A stretch of 55,922 nt of DNA from Rhodovulum sp. PH10 (GCF_000293785.1 NZ_AKZI01000004.1:1-55922); one strand, 5' to 3'. Positions 8,723-17,997 are shown, numbered from the stretch's first letter. The notes: generated from the letters alone by a model not told the origin. Program-made: numbers and translations.

Positions 8723-8962
8723 ATGGAGTGTGCCCCGGAGACCACCGCAGCACGCGGCATCCGCGTCCCGGTTGCCGGCCTGTTCGACCGGCAACTCTGC
8801 CCGTGCTGCCATGCCGAGTTGATCGCGCCCGACCAGTCGCGCCACGTCAGCGACGCCCTCATCCACCACGTGTGGACCTGCGACGAATGCGGCACCGCCT
8901 TCTCGACGCTGGTCCGTTTCGACCGATGGGCGACGCCGCCCTGCCGGGCCCAAGCGGCGTGA
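8723..8962 (+). CDS. Small zinc-ribbon-like conserved protein
   Basis: 79 residues. Two CxxC pairs, LCPCC and TCDECG, are separated by about 27 residues and probably bind one zinc ion; the layout (CPCCHAELIAPD...HHVWTCDECGTAF) matches a small family common in Rhizobiales whose function is unknown. ATG 8723 follows GGGAGGAAGG, an excellent ribosome binding site, whereas the longer open frame upstream does not look coding. The stop overlaps the start of a short 12-bp repeat tract. Confidence 0.75.
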   Translation: MECAPETTAARGIRVPVAGLFDRQLCPCCHAELIAPDQSRHVSDALIHHVWTCDECGTAFSTLVRFDRWATPPCRAQAA

Positions 8963-9018
8963 AGAGCGGCGTGACGAGCGGCGTGAAGAGCGGCTCGAGC
9001 GCCGCGTGGAGGGCCGCG
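8959..9018 (+). repeat. 12-bp tandem repeat tract
   Basis: Units GTGAAGAGCGGC, GTGACGAGCGGC and GTGAAGAGCGGC are followed by two decayed copies. The tract starts inside the stop region of the zinc-ribbon gene. Confidence 0.6.
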
Positions 9019-9050
9019 TAGCCGGGTGCTTCTCCGACGGCGCGCCTTTC

Positions 9051-9181
9051 GGTGAACGGCCGCGACGAGGATCTCGGTGAACGGCCGCGACGAAGATCGA
9101 GGCCTGGAAGATCGAGGCCCGGACGACCGAGGCCCGGACGATCGGAACCCGGACGATCGGAACCCGGACGATCGGAGCCCG
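9051..9181 (+). repeat. 25-bp duplication plus six 15-bp tandem repeats
   Basis: Two copies of GGTGAACGGCCGCGACGA stand 25 bp apart (from 9051 and 9076). From 9092 to 9181 there are six head-to-tail 15-bp units; the consensus drifts from GAAGATCGAGGCCCG on the left to GACGATCGGAACCCG on the right. There are no spacers, so this is a minisatellite and not CRISPR. Confidence 0.8.
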
Positions 9182-9614
9182 CCGGCGCGCGCCCGACCAA
9201 AACACCCCGACCCCGGCCGCACCCGTGCGGCCGGTTCCGTCTTCTCCCCTCCCTCGAGTCACACGACACCGGCACCTCACGCCCCCCGCGTCACACGACC
9301 GTCATCTCGACCGCTCCGCCACTCGGATCGCACCGCCACTCGGGTCGCACCGTCACATGCGTCGCATATCCGAGTACGCCGCAGCGCCCCGTGCGTCGCC
9401 CGGCCGGGTGGTCGCACCGCCGTGTGGGTCGCATGGCCGCACCGAGCGACGCGGCCCCCGCGAAACGCGCGAGGCGACGACGATGCTGCACCGCGAACCG
9501 CCCGTCCCGCTATTGCCCAAGCCCCGAAAACACGGCTAACTCCGGCCGGTCGTCGCCGACCACGGGGGCCGCCGTCCTCCTTCTCTGGACGCGCAACAGC
9601 AGGATCGCGAGCCG
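9182..9614. other. Non-coding repetitive spacer before aas
   Basis: 433 bp without a credible gene. It contains two tandem 17-bp units (CGCCACTCGGATCGCAC-like, 9317-9350) and scattered ACTCGG/GTCGCAC fragments, as if an older repeat array has decayed. The aas promoter must lie here, but no clear -35/-10 pair is visible. Confidence 0.5.
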
Positions 9615-12600
9615 ATGTTCTCCCACCTGATGATCACGCGGCGCTTCGCGCCGCTGTTCTGGTGCCAGTTCTTCAGTGCCTTCAACGACAACTTTCTGAA
9701 GAACGCGCTCGTCTTCCTGATTCTGTATCATCTTTCGGGATCGAGCTCGGAGGCGCTGATCACGCTCGCCGGCGCGACGCTGATCTTCCCGTTCTTCATC
9801 CTGTCCGCGCTCGGCGGCGAGATCGCCGACCGCTGGGACAAGGCGCTGGTGGCGCAGCGCCTGAAGCTCGCCGAGATTCCGGTGGCGCTGGTGGCGGTCG
9901 CCGGCTTCTGGTTCCATTCGATCGCGCTTCTGTTCGTCGCGCTGTTCATGGTCGGCGTGATCGCCGCGCTGTTCGGCCCGATCAAGTACGGCATTTTGCC
10001 CGATCATCTGAAGCGCTCCGAGCTGCCGGCCGGCAACGCGTTGGTGGAGGGCGCGACCTTCCTCGCCATCCTGCTCGGCACCGTGGTCGGCGGCCTCGCG
10101 GCAAAAGACGGCGGCGACCCGGCCGCCTTCGCCTGGCTGATGATCGTCGTCGCGCTCGCCTGCTGGGGCTCCTCGCTCCTGATCCCGCGCACCGGCGAGG
10201 GCGCGCCGCATCTGACGATCGACAAGAACATCTGGCGCTCGACCACCGGCCTTCTCGGCTATCTGCGACGCGAGCCGCGGCTGTGGTGGACCGCGCTGGT
10301 GGTGAGCTGGTTCTGGCTCACCGGCGTGATCGCCTTGTCGCTGATGCCGCCGCTGATCAAGTCCGCGCTGGGCGCCGCCGAGGAGGTGATCACCGCCTAT
10401 ATCGCGATCTTCTCGATCGGCATCGCCGCCGGCTCCGCGCTCGCCGCCTGGCTCGCCAGCGGGCGCATCGTGCTGCTGCCGACCGTGTTCGGCGCCGTGC
10501 TGCTCGGCCTGTTCTGCATCGATCTCGGCTTTTGGCTGTCGGGTGTCGCTTCGCCCGCGGTCGGGCGCGGCTTTTCGGAGGTGCTCGGCTCCGCCCGCGG
10601 CCTGCACGTCGCGATCGACCTGTTCGGCATGGCGGTCGCCGGCGGCCTGTTCATCGTGCCGGCCTTCTCCGCGCTGCAGGCGTGGTCGGCACCGGAGCAC
10701 CGCGCCCGCGTGATCGCCGCCAACAACGTGCTCAACGCCGCCTTCATGGTGGCCGGCACGCTGTTCGTCGCGCTGCTGCAGCTCGCCGGCCTGTCGCCGC
10801 CCGCGCTCTTTCTGCTGCTCGGCGCCGCCAATCTCGCGATCGCCTGGGTGATCTTTCGGACGCTGCCGACCAACCCGGTGCGCGACTTCCTCGTCTCGAT
10901 CTTTCGCGCCCTGTTTCGGGTCGAGGTGCACGGCCTCGAGAACGTGGAGAAGGCCGGCCCCAACGCCATCATCGCGCTCAACCATCTGAGCTTCCTCGAT
11001 GCGCCGCTGGCCCTCTCGATCCTGCCGAAGGACCCGGTGTTCGCGATCGACGTCCACATCTCCCGGCGCTGGTGGGTGAAGCCCTTTCTGCGCTTCACCC
11101 GGGCGATGCCGATCGACCCGACCAATCCGTGGGGCACCCGCGAGCTGATCCGCGCGGTGCAGGGCGGCGAGAGCCTGATCATCTTCCCCGAGGGGCGGAT
11201 CACCGTCACCGGCAGCCTGATGAAGATTTACGACGGCGCCGGGCTGATCGCCGAGAAGTCGGGCGCGATGGTGCTGCCGGTGCGCATCAAGGGGCTCGAG
11301 CAGACGCCGTTCTCCAGGCTCGAGCGCCACCAGGTGCGCCGCCGGCTGTTTCCGAAGGTCACCGTCGACATTCTCGAGCCGATCCGCCTGCACGTGCCGG
11401 ACGAGCTGCGCGGCAAGAAGCGCCGCGTCGCCGCCGGCGCCGCGCTCTACCGGGTGATGTCGGACCTGATCTTCCGCACCACCTCGATGGACCGTACCAT
11501 CCCGCAGGCGATGATCGAGGCCGCGCACGTGCACGGCATGAAGCGCATCGCCATCGAGGACCCGGTGACCGGCCCCCTCACCTACAAGAAGATGCTGATC
11601 GGCGCCGCCGTGCTCGGCCGCAAGCTGATGCCGCTCGCGGGCGAGGGCGAGATCGTCGGCGTGATGCTGCCGAACGCCAACGGCGCGGTCGTCACCCTGC
11701 TCGGGCTGATGTCGGCGGGGCGCGTGCCGGCGCTCCTCAACTTCTCCGCGGGACCGGCGAACGTGCGGGCCGCCTGCAAGGCCGCCGCGCTGAAGACGAT
11801 CGTGACCTCGCGCGCCTTCGTGGAGAAGGGCCGGCTCGGCGCGCTGATCGAGGCGCTCGAAGGCGACCATCGCATCGTCTATCTCGAGGACGTACGCACG
11901 ACCATCACCACTGCCGACAAGCTGCGCGGGCTCTACGAGTTCGGCAAGCCCTTGGTCGAGCGCAAGCCCGACGATCCGGCGGCGGTGCTGTTCACGTCCG
12001 GATCCGAGGGCGTGCCGAAGGGCGTGGTGCTGGCCCACCGAAACATCCTCGCCAATGCCGCCCAGGCCAAGGCGATCGTCGACTTCGGCTACGGCGACAA
12101 GGTGTTCAACGTCATGCCGGTGTTTCACGCCTTCGGCCTGACGGTGGCGTTCATCCTGCCGCTGGTGCACGGCGTGACGGTCTACATGTACCCCTCGCCG
12201 CTGCACTACCGGCTGGTGCCGGAGCTCGTCTACGCCACCAACTCGACCGTGCTGTTCGGCACCGACACCTTCCTCGCCGGCTATGCCCGCACCGCCAACG
12301 CCTACGATTTCCGCTCGCTGCGCTTCGTGATGGCGGGCGGCGAGCCGGTGCGCGAATCGACCCGGCGGGCCTGGATGGAGAAATTCGGGCACCGCATCCT
12401 GGAAGGCTACGGCGTCACCGAGGCCGCGCCGGTGATCTCGCTGAACACGCCGATGTTCAACAAGTTCGGCACGGTCGGCCGGCTGTTTCCGGGGCTCGAG
12501 GCGCGGCTCGAGCCGGTCGAGGGCGTCGACGAGGGCGGCCGGTTCTTCATCCGCGGCCCCAACATCATGATCGGCTATCTCCGGGTGGAGAAGCCCGGCG

Positions 12601-13016
12601 TGGTCGAGCGCCCGCCGGGGGGCTGGCACGACACCGGCGACATCGTCGACATCGACGCCGAGGGCTTCATCACCATCAAGGGCCGCGCCAAACGGTTCGC
12701 GAAGGTCGGCGGCGAGATGATCTCGCTGGCCGCGGTGGAGACGCTCGCCTTCGATCTGTGGCCGGACGGCCTGCACGCGGTCGCCACCATCCCCGACCCG
12801 CGCAAGGGCGAGAAGCTGATCATGATGACCACCTGGCCGAATGCGAACCGCGCCGAGTTCGCCCGCTTCGCCCGCTCGCGCGGCGCCTCGGAGATCTTCG
12901 TGCCGGGCGAGTTCGTGGTGGTCGAGGCGCTGCCGATGCTCGGCGGCGGCAAGATCGACAACCTCGCCGTCACGCGCCTGGTGCGCGAGCGCTACAATCT
13001 CGAGGGAGCGGCCTGA
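9615..13016 (+). CDS. aas: Aas-type trifunctional protein: MFS flippase + PlsC acyltransferase + acyl-ACP synthetase
   Basis: 1133 residues in three domains. About 1-415 is a 12-TM major-facilitator/LplT-like lysophospholipid flippase (RFAPLFWCQFFSAFNDNFLKNAL). About 425-640 is a PlsC/LPLAT acyltransferase with the HX4D motif in NHLSFLDAP (near 455) and FPEGRITVTGS. About 650-1130 is an AMP-forming acyl ligase with FTSGSEGVPKGV (near 792), GYGVTEAAP and WHDTGDIVDID. Together they import lysophosphatidylethanolamine and re-acylate it in the inner membrane, recycling phospholipids. E. coli has LplT and Aas as separate proteins; fusions like this are common in proteobacteria. All key motifs look intact. 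The gene stands alone between repeat-rich spacers. Confidence 0.93.
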   Translation: MFSHLMITRRFAPLFWCQFFSAFNDNFLKNALVFLILYHLSGSSSEALITLAGATLIFPFFILSALGGEIADRWDKALVAQRLKLAEIPVALVAVAGFWFHSIALLFVALFMVGVIAALFGPIKYGILPDHLKRSELPAGNALVEGATFLAILLGTVVGGLAAKDGGDPAAFAWLMIVVALACWGSSLLIPRTGEGAPHLTIDKNIWRSTTGLLGYLRREPRLWWTALVVSWFWLTGVIALSLMPPLIKSALGAAEEVITAYIAIFSIGIAAGSALAAWLASGRIVLLPTVFGAVLLGLFCIDLGFWLSGVASPAVGRGFSEVLGSARGLHVAIDLFGMAVAGGLFIVPAFSALQAWSAPEHRARVIAANNVLNAAFMVAGTLFVALLQLAGLSPPALFLLLGAANLAIAWVIFRTLPTNPVRDFLVSIFRALFRVEVHGLENVEKAGPNAIIALNHLSFLDAPLALSILPKDPVFAIDVHISRRWWVKPFLRFTRAMPIDPTNPWGTRELIRAVQGGESLIIFPEGRITVTGSLMKIYDGAGLIAEKSGAMVLPVRIKGLEQTPFSRLERHQVRRRLFPKVTVDILEPIRLHVPDELRGKKRRVAAGAALYRVMSDLIFRTTSMDRTIPQAMIEAAHVHGMKRIAIEDPVTGPLTYKKMLIGAAVLGRKLMPLAGEGEIVGVMLPNANGAVVTLLGLMSAGRVPALLNFSAGPANVRAACKAAALKTIVTSRAFVEKGRLGALIEALEGDHRIVYLEDVRTTITTADKLRGLYEFGKPLVERKPDDPAAVLFTSGSEGVPKGVVLAHRNILANAAQAKAIVDFGYGDKVFNVMPVFHAFGLTVAFILPLVHGVTVYMYPSPLHYRLVPELVYATNSTVLFGTDTFLAGYARTANAYDFRSLRFVMAGGEPVRESTRRAWMEKFGHRILEGYGVTEAAPVISLNTPMFNKFGTVGRLFPGLEARLEPVEGVDEGGRFFIRGPNIMIGYLRVEKPGVVERPPGGWHDTGDIVDIDAEGFITIKGRAKRFAKVGGEMISLAAVETLAFDLWPDGLHAVATIPDPRKGEKLIMMTTWPNANRAEFARFARSRGASEIFVPGEFVVVEALPMLGGGKIDNLAVTRLVRERYNLEGAA

Positions 13017-13025
13017 CGCCGCTCT

Positions 13026-13070
13026 CCTTGTGGTGAGGAGCAGCCAAGGGCCGTATCTCGAACCACGAGG
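13026..13070. repeat. Palindromic intergenic repeat (TGGTGAGGAG...TCTCGAACCA family)
   Basis: Starts CCTTGTGGTGAGGAG and ends ATCTCGAACCACGAGG; the outer arms CCTTGTGGT/ACCACGAGG pair 8 of 9. A related element (GTCCCGAGGAGC...GCGTCTCGAAGG) is at the right edge of the window. It lies 10 bp after the aas stop and could act as a transcript end. Confidence 0.6.
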
Positions 13071-13103
13071 CCAGATCCGTCGCGGGCGACCGATAGGCCG
13101 AAC

Positions 13104-13172
13104 GCCCCCTCACCCGGAGCACTCGCGTTTGCGCGGGCTCCAACCTCTCCCCGCATGCGGGGAGAGGTGAAG
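13104..13172. repeat. Palindromic repeat of the CTCTCCCCGC...GCGGGGAGAG family (copy 1)
   Basis: Positions 13143-13168 form a perfect 26-bp palindrome (ACCTCTCCCCGCA and its complement), preceded by CCCCCTCACCCGG and a second hairpin (GGAGC...GCTCC). A second copy of the core is at 17219-17241. It lies between convergent aas and btuB and could terminate both. Confidence 0.75.
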
Positions 13173-13191
13173 ACGAGCAAGCAATCCATCC

Positions 13192-15411
13192 TCAGAACGT
13201 CGCGCCGGCGCGCACCAGAAACGTCCGGCCCGCCTGCGGATAGGCGTTGTAGGTGCCGAGCGACGAGGTGCTGGCGACCGCGTAGTCGAAATAGTCCTCG
13301 TCGAACAGATTCTGCACCGAGACCGACCAGAAATAGCGGTCGAGCTTGCCGGCCAGCTTCACGTCGACCAGCCCGACGGCCGGGATCAGCGGCTGCTGGT
13401 TGGCGGAATCGTTGTCCATCCGGCGCGAGCCGACGTAACGCACGTCGCCCGAGAACACGAGACGGGTGTCGATCACGTTCCACACCACACCGACGCGGGC
13501 GGTGTTGCGGGCGACCAGCGGCACGTCGTTGCCGGCGAAATCGCCCTCGCGAAACACCGCGCGGGTGTAGGCGACACTGCCCTCGAGCTCGACGTCGTCG
13601 GTCAGGCGGAAGCTCGCGCTCGCCTCGGTGCCGTAGCGCCGGGTCGGGTCGAGATTGACGTTGGTGAAGGTCGCCGGGCTGTAGAAAATCTCGTCGTCGA
13701 GATACATGTCGTAAATGCTCCACTGCAGCCACAGCGGACCGGAGACGACCCGGAACCCGCCCTCGTAATCGTGCGAGGTCTGGGTCTTCAGCGAAAAGTT
13801 CGACGGCGTGCCGTAGGGCGAGCTGCCGACCCGCTCGTCGAGATTGGGCACGCGGAAGCTCTGGGCGGTGCGGCCGAACAGCGTCACCACCGAGTTCAGC
13901 CGATGCTCGAGCCCGAGGTGGTAGGCGGTGTTGGTCTTGCCCTCGTCGAGCGGGTTCGCCTGGGTGTCGCCCGGGAAGCAGCCGTAGCCCGGATAGCAGG
14001 TCGGCCCCGAATAGCCCGGCGCATTGGGGTCGAGCGAATCGGTCGCGGTGATGTCGGTGCGCTGCACCCGCCCGCCGAACGACAGGTCGGTGGTCGAGAA
14101 CAGCGTCACGGTGTTCATCGCGTAGGCGGCGAGCGAGGTCTGGTCGAGATCGTAGGAGTGGATCGCGGTGGCGCCGTCGAACAGGCTGCGCGGCGAGTCG
14201 TAGTCGGTGTGATAGAGGTCGACGCCGGCGGTCGCCTTCCACGGCACGCCGAACACGTTGGTGTCGACCCGCACGCGCGGCGTCACCGAGGAGGTGACCA
14301 GCGTCGAGTCGAAATAGCTCAGCGGCGACTGCGCGCAGCCTCCGACCGACGTGTTGGTGGCGAAGTCGAAGCACGACTGGAAGAAGCCGGCCTGCTGGGT
14401 GCGCGCCCGCACGCCGCCGTCGACGATCAGCTCGAGCCCCGGCATCAGATCGACCGTCACGCCGCCGGTTCCGCTCGCCTGCTGCTGGTTGCCGTAGTCG
14501 TAGGGCGTGTCGGTGCCGCGCGGGTCGGTCGCGACCTGATTCACCCGGTTCCACGGATCGACCCGGCGGCCGGCCGGATAGCCGAGATGCTGATCGCTCG
14601 CGGTGGCGTTGAGATAGACGCTGCCCCACTCCTGCGTATAGCGATAGTCGGCCACCGCGTTGGTCTGGTGATACTCGTTGTTGTCGCGATAGCCGTCGGC
14701 GCGCACCGCATTGGCGAACAGCGCCAGCGCGTGCGGCCCGCTGGTCACCGTCGCCGAGCCGCGGCCCTCCACCTGCCCATAGGAGCCGGCCGCGATCTCC
14801 GCCTTGGCGCCGGTCGGGGCGTTCACCGCGTTTTTCGTCACGATGTTGATCACGCCGCCGACCGCGCCGTCGCCGTAGAGCACCGCACCCGAGTTGCCGC
14901 GGGTGATCTCGACGCGCTCGATGCTCTCCAGCGGGATCGCCGCCCAGTCGATATTCTGCTGGTCCGGCACGTCGATGCGGCGGCCGTTGACCAGCACCAG
15001 CGTGTTGGACATCGCGGTGGCGCCGAAGCCGCGCAGATCGACCGTCGCCCGCGCCCCGTTGACGCCGCCATACATGTTGCTGACCTGCACGCCGGGCGCG
15101 CGTGCCAAGATGTCCGGCAGCGTCTGCGCGGGCGCGCGGGCGATCTCCTCGGACGTGATCACGGTGGTGGAGGCGCCGGTGACGCCGGCGTCGGTGCGGC
15201 TCGCGGTGACGAGAAGCTCGGGCAGCGTCACGCCGTCCTGCGCGTGTGCCTGCGGCACGGACACGAGGCCCGCGAGCACGGCGGTCGCGAGCGCGGTGGT
15301 GACGAGCGCGGTGGTCGTGCGCAGCAGGGCGGCGGACGAGGGCCGCGCCCGCGCGAAACACGGTGCGGAACCGGACGGCGCGCCGTCGGTGTGGATGGGT
15401 GCCGGTGTCAT
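13192..15411 (-). CDS. btuB: TonB-dependent outer-membrane receptor, BtuB-type (vitamin B12)
   Basis: 739 residues. A signal peptide ends near AHAQDG and is followed by the TonB-box-like LPELLVTASR, a plug domain (TLPDILARAPGVQV, DLRGFGATA, LVLVNGRRIDVPD, ERVEITRGNSGAVLYGDGAVGGVINIVTKN) and a 22-strand barrel ending in aromatic Phe (FLVRAGATF). Specificity for cobalamin or a cobinamide is inferred from the cobalamin riboswitch in its leader (15641-15855), the strongest evidence for the substrate. ATG 15411 has GAAGGA upstream. Transport needs TonB/ExbBD and an inner-membrane BtuCDF, none of which is in the window. Confidence 0.9.
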   Translation of the reverse strand: MTPAPIHTDGAPSGSAPCFARARPSSAALLRTTTALVTTALATAVLAGLVSVPQAHAQDGVTLPELLVTASRTDAGVTGASTTVITSEEIARAPAQTLPDILARAPGVQVSNMYGGVNGARATVDLRGFGATAMSNTLVLVNGRRIDVPDQQNIDWAAIPLESIERVEITRGNSGAVLYGDGAVGGVINIVTKNAVNAPTGAKAEIAAGSYGQVEGRGSATVTSGPHALALFANAVRADGYRDNNEYHQTNAVADYRYTQEWGSVYLNATASDQHLGYPAGRRVDPWNRVNQVATDPRGTDTPYDYGNQQQASGTGGVTVDLMPGLELIVDGGVRARTQQAGFFQSCFDFATNTSVGGCAQSPLSYFDSTLVTSSVTPRVRVDTNVFGVPWKATAGVDLYHTDYDSPRSLFDGATAIHSYDLDQTSLAAYAMNTVTLFSTTDLSFGGRVQRTDITATDSLDPNAPGYSGPTCYPGYGCFPGDTQANPLDEGKTNTAYHLGLEHRLNSVVTLFGRTAQSFRVPNLDERVGSSPYGTPSNFSLKTQTSHDYEGGFRVVSGPLWLQWSIYDMYLDDEIFYSPATFTNVNLDPTRRYGTEASASFRLTDDVELEGSVAYTRAVFREGDFAGNDVPLVARNTARVGVVWNVIDTRLVFSGDVRYVGSRRMDNDSANQQPLIPAVGLVDVKLAGKLDRYFWSVSVQNLFDEDYFDYAVASTSSLGTYNAYPQAGRTFLVRAGATF

Positions 15412-15640
15412 CTGGGACAAATCCTTCGCGTGTCCTGACGGAGCAGGAGAGACGTCCCGACGCGAAGACGCGCGCGTGGGCCGCGTGCCGCGATGCGGCG
15501 ACGCGCCCCGCCGGGCGCATTCCGGCAATGGCGTGATCGAGGAAGCGAATCGAAAAACGGACATGGCGATCCCCGCGTCGGTGGTGATGTCACCGCTGCG
15601 AAGACCGCTCCGTATGGACGCCCCGCCCACCGGTTGGGTG

Positions 15641-15855
15641 ACCGTGTCGGCAGGTCTCCTGGCTCGCGGGTCGTCGCTGCATCCGGCCTTCCCGGTTTCC
15701 CAGTGGCCCGTGGTGGATGCGGCTCGCCGCTCACAGTTGCGGGGGCAGCCACGGCTCCGGCTCCCGAGATCGCTCTCGTGGAAGACCGTCCCGTGTTCCC
15801 TCTTTCCTCCCCGCGGACGTCCCGCGGGGAACCGACACGGGCGGCACGATCCGAA
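15641..15855 (-). ncRNA. Cobalamin (adenosylcobalamin) riboswitch
   Basis: On the minus strand the leader carries the conserved blocks in order: a 5' stem (CCCGTGT...ACACGGG); CTGCCCCCGCAACTGTGAG (15730-15748); GCCACTGGGAAACCGGGAAGG (within 15685-15707); and the B12 box GCCAGGAGACCTGCC (15649-15663). The 3' end is about 230 nt before the btuB start, leaving room for an expression platform. High cobalamin should lower expression of the receptor. Outer boundaries are approximate. Confidence 0.93.
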
Positions 15856-15951
15856 ACCGGCGGGGATGCGTCAAGCGCGTGTCACGACTGCGTGGCGGAT
15901 CGGCCGGACGTGTTGCCCGCCGTCCACACTCCTCGCGCCGATCCGCGTAAA

Positions 15952-16284
15952 TCAGGCCGGCGGCCGCTCGGCGGTCTCGTCGAGCAGCCAGCCGAGATAG
16001 GCCTGGTCGACGCTCTCGAGCGGCATCACCAGAATGGCCGGGGTGTCGTAGGGGTGGGTCTCGTGCACCACGGCCCGCACCGCCTCGGCGAGCGAGGCGC
16101 GGGTCTTGACGATCATCACCGCCTCCTCCGCCCGCTCGACCGTACCCCGCCACCGGTAGACGGAAATCATCCGCGGCAGGATGTTCACGCAGGCCGCCAG
16201 CCGGCGCTCGACCAGCTCGCGCCCGGCCGCCTCCGCCTCGACAAGCCCGGGCCAGGTCGTATAGACGAACACCGCACGCTCCAT
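15952..16284 (-). CDS. cutA: CutA divalent-cation tolerance protein
   Basis: 110 residues, full length for CutA1. Recognised by [51 protein letters not shown], and [24 protein letters not shown]. CutA forms very stable trimers and binds copper and other divalent metals; its biological role is still debated. ATG 16284 has GGAAGGGG upstream. Divergent from nadK with a 54-bp gap. Confidence 0.92.
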   Translation of the reverse strand: MERAVFVYTTWPGLVEAEAAGRELVERRLAACVNILPRMISVYRWRGTVERAEEAVMIVKTRASLAEAVRAVVHETHPYDTPAILVMPLESVDQAYLGWLLDETAERPPA

Positions 16285-16338
16285 CGTCGGTCCCCTTCCG
16301 GCGCCCGGTGGCGCTGCCACCGACCGAGCCGCCTCGCC

Positions 16339-17118
16339 ATGATGCTGCCTGCCGAGATCGAGCGGATCGCCTTCGTCGCCAGTCCGACGCCGGAGGCGAG
16401 CCAGGCCCTCGACACGCTGGTCCGCCGCTACGGCAGCGTCGCCCCCGAGGACGCCGACGTCATCGTCGCGCTCGGCGGTGACGGCCTGATGCTCAAGACC
16501 CTGCACAACTTCATGAGCACCGGCAAGCCGATCTACGGCATGCATCGCGGCACGGTCGGCTTTCTCATGAACGACTATCGCGAGGACGGCCTCAAGGAGC
16601 GGCTGCACAGCGCCGAGGCGACGGTGATCCACCCTCTGGTGATGCGCACGCTCGACGCCGACGGCAACGGCCACGAGCACCGCGCGATCAACGAGGTGTC
16701 GATCTTTCGGCAGACCTATCAGGCGGCCCGCCTGACGGTGATGATCGACGGCAAGACGCGGATGCGCGAGCTCACCGCCGATGGCATCATCGTCGCGACG
16801 CCGGCCGGCTCGACCGCCTACAACCTGTCGACCGGCGGCCCGATCATCCCGATCGGCTCGCCGCTGTTGGCGATGACGCCGATCAGCCCGTTCCGCCCGC
16901 GCCGCTGGCGCGGCGCGCTTTTGCCGGACACCGCGGTGGTGACGGTCGGGGTGATGGAGCCGATCAAGCGGCCGGTCGCCGCGGTCGCCGACCACGACGA
17001 GGTGCGTTCGGTGCACCATGTCGACATCCGCATGGACCACTCGATCGCCATGCTGATGCTGTTCGACCCCGGCCACAATCTCGACGAGCGAATTTTGCGC
17101 GAGCAGTTCAGCCACTGA
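16339..17118 (+). CDS. nadK: NAD kinase
   Basis: 259 residues. Phosphorylates NAD to NADP in the cytoplasm. The ATP/polyphosphate motif GGDG is at 46-49 ([14 protein letters not shown]), the NE motif is N118/E119 (AINEVSI), and the glycine-rich NAD site is [19 protein letters not shown] at about 146-164. Length matches the short alphaproteobacterial form. Two adjacent ATG codons (16339, 16342) could start it. Divergent from cutA. Confidence 0.94.
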   Translation: MMLPAEIERIAFVASPTPEASQALDTLVRRYGSVAPEDADVIVALGGDGLMLKTLHNFMSTGKPIYGMHRGTVGFLMNDYREDGLKERLHSAEATVIHPLVMRTLDADGNGHEHRAINEVSIFRQTYQAARLTVMIDGKTRMRELTADGIIVATPAGSTAYNLSTGGPIIPIGSPLLAMTPISPFRPRRWRGALLPDTAVVTVGVMEPIKRPVAAVADHDEVRSVHHVDIRMDHSIAMLMLFDPGHNLDERILREQFSH

Positions 17119-17218
17119 ACGGGGTGGCGGGCGCGTTCGGCCGACCTGGCCCGACACGCCGTCGGCGGCGGCTGGCCGATCGGGGTTCGGACGATGCCCC
17201 GAATGCGGCGCGCCTCCT

Positions 17219-17241
17219 TCTCCCCGCTTGCGGGGAGAGGT
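17219..17241. repeat. Palindromic repeat CTCTCCCCGC...GCGGGGAGAG family (copy 2)
   Basis: TTCTCCCCGCTTGCGGGGAGAGG, nearly the same core as 13143-13168, in the spacer after nadK. Confidence 0.7.
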
Positions 17242-17288
17242 GAAACCAGCGCCGGACCGAGCGGCGAAAACCGAACGGAAAAATCGAA

Positions 17289-17343
17289 GGGGACTCGTCC
17301 CCGGGGACGAGTCCCCGGGACTAGTCCCCCCGGGACGAGTCCC
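17289..17343. repeat. Cluster of four GGGAC...GTCCC palindromes
   Basis: Four consecutive 12-14-bp inverted repeats: GGGGACTCGTCCCC (17289), GGGGACGAGTCCCC (17303), GGGACTAGTCCC (17317) and GGGACGAGTCCC (17332). They lie just before the convergent DUF411 stop. A similar cluster is at 24935-25001. They may fold as terminators or serve as protein-binding sites. Confidence 0.75.
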
Positions 17344-17344
17344 G

Positions 17345-17830
17345 TCAGATCGCGGTGGTGCCCCGATAGCGCGCAAACGTGCGGCGGCCGGTCGGGCCGA
17401 ACAGCACCACCTCGTACTCTTCCGGCTCGCCGCCTTCCATGCCGGGCGAGCCGCCGGGCATGCCGGCGACCGCGAGGCCGGTCGCCTGCGGCGCCTCGGC
17501 GAGCAGCCGGCGCACGCTGATGGCCGGCACGTGGCCCTCGACCACATAGCCGCCGATCTCCGCCGTGTGGCACGACTGCAGGTCGTCCGGCACGCCGAGC
17601 CTCGCCTTCACCCGCATCATGTCGTCCTGCTGGACCAGCGTGACCGAGAAGCCGTCCTGCTCGAGATGGCGGGCCCAGGCGGTGCAGCACCCGCACGAGG
17701 GGTCCTTGTGCACGGTGACGTGCGGCAGCGGCTTGGCGCCGAGCGCGCGGACCTGGAGGAGACTGGCGACGACGGCGGTCACGGCTCCGCCGATCAGGGC
17801 GGAGATCGCGCGGCGGGAGAGAATCGGCAT
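17345..17830 (-). CDS. DUF411 metal-binding protein (copper-associated)
   Basis: 161 residues. An N-terminal membrane signal (AISALIGGAVTAVVASLLQV) is followed by VTVHKDPSCGCCTAW, the cysteine cluster of the DUF411 family, then SCHTAEIGGYVVEGHVPA and GLAVAGMPGGSPGME, both family hallmarks. The mature part is thioredoxin-like and periplasmic; members often sit with copper-resistance genes, but none is adjacent here. ATG 17830 follows AGGATCC at suitable spacing. Divergent from the CheY-like gene with 167 bp between. Confidence 0.85.
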   Translation of the reverse strand: MPILSRRAISALIGGAVTAVVASLLQVRALGAKPLPHVTVHKDPSCGCCTAWARHLEQDGFSVTLVQQDDMMRVKARLGVPDDLQSCHTAEIGGYVVEGHVPAISVRRLLAEAPQATGLAVAGMPGGSPGMEGGEPEEYEVVLFGPTGRRTFARYRGTTAI

Positions 17831-17997
17831 GCAGGATCCTTCGCTTCCGGGCCGGTCGAATCGGACCGCCGGCCGCACGCTTGGACACGAGCAGCGCGGT
17901 TTTTTCTGGGCGCCATGTTCAACGTTTCGTTAAAATTTCTCGATCACTCTCGGCGGTGAGCCCACGGCGCGTCGGCGCCCTCCCGCGCAGGGAAACC

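Noticed and set aside
9092-9181. Possible CRISPR array
   Set aside because: Units are contiguous 15-mers without unique spacers, and no cas genes are present.
9510-12776. Long minus-strand frame opposite aas
   Set aside because: The plus frame encodes three well-conserved enzyme domains; the minus translation is Arg/Gln/His-rich shadow.
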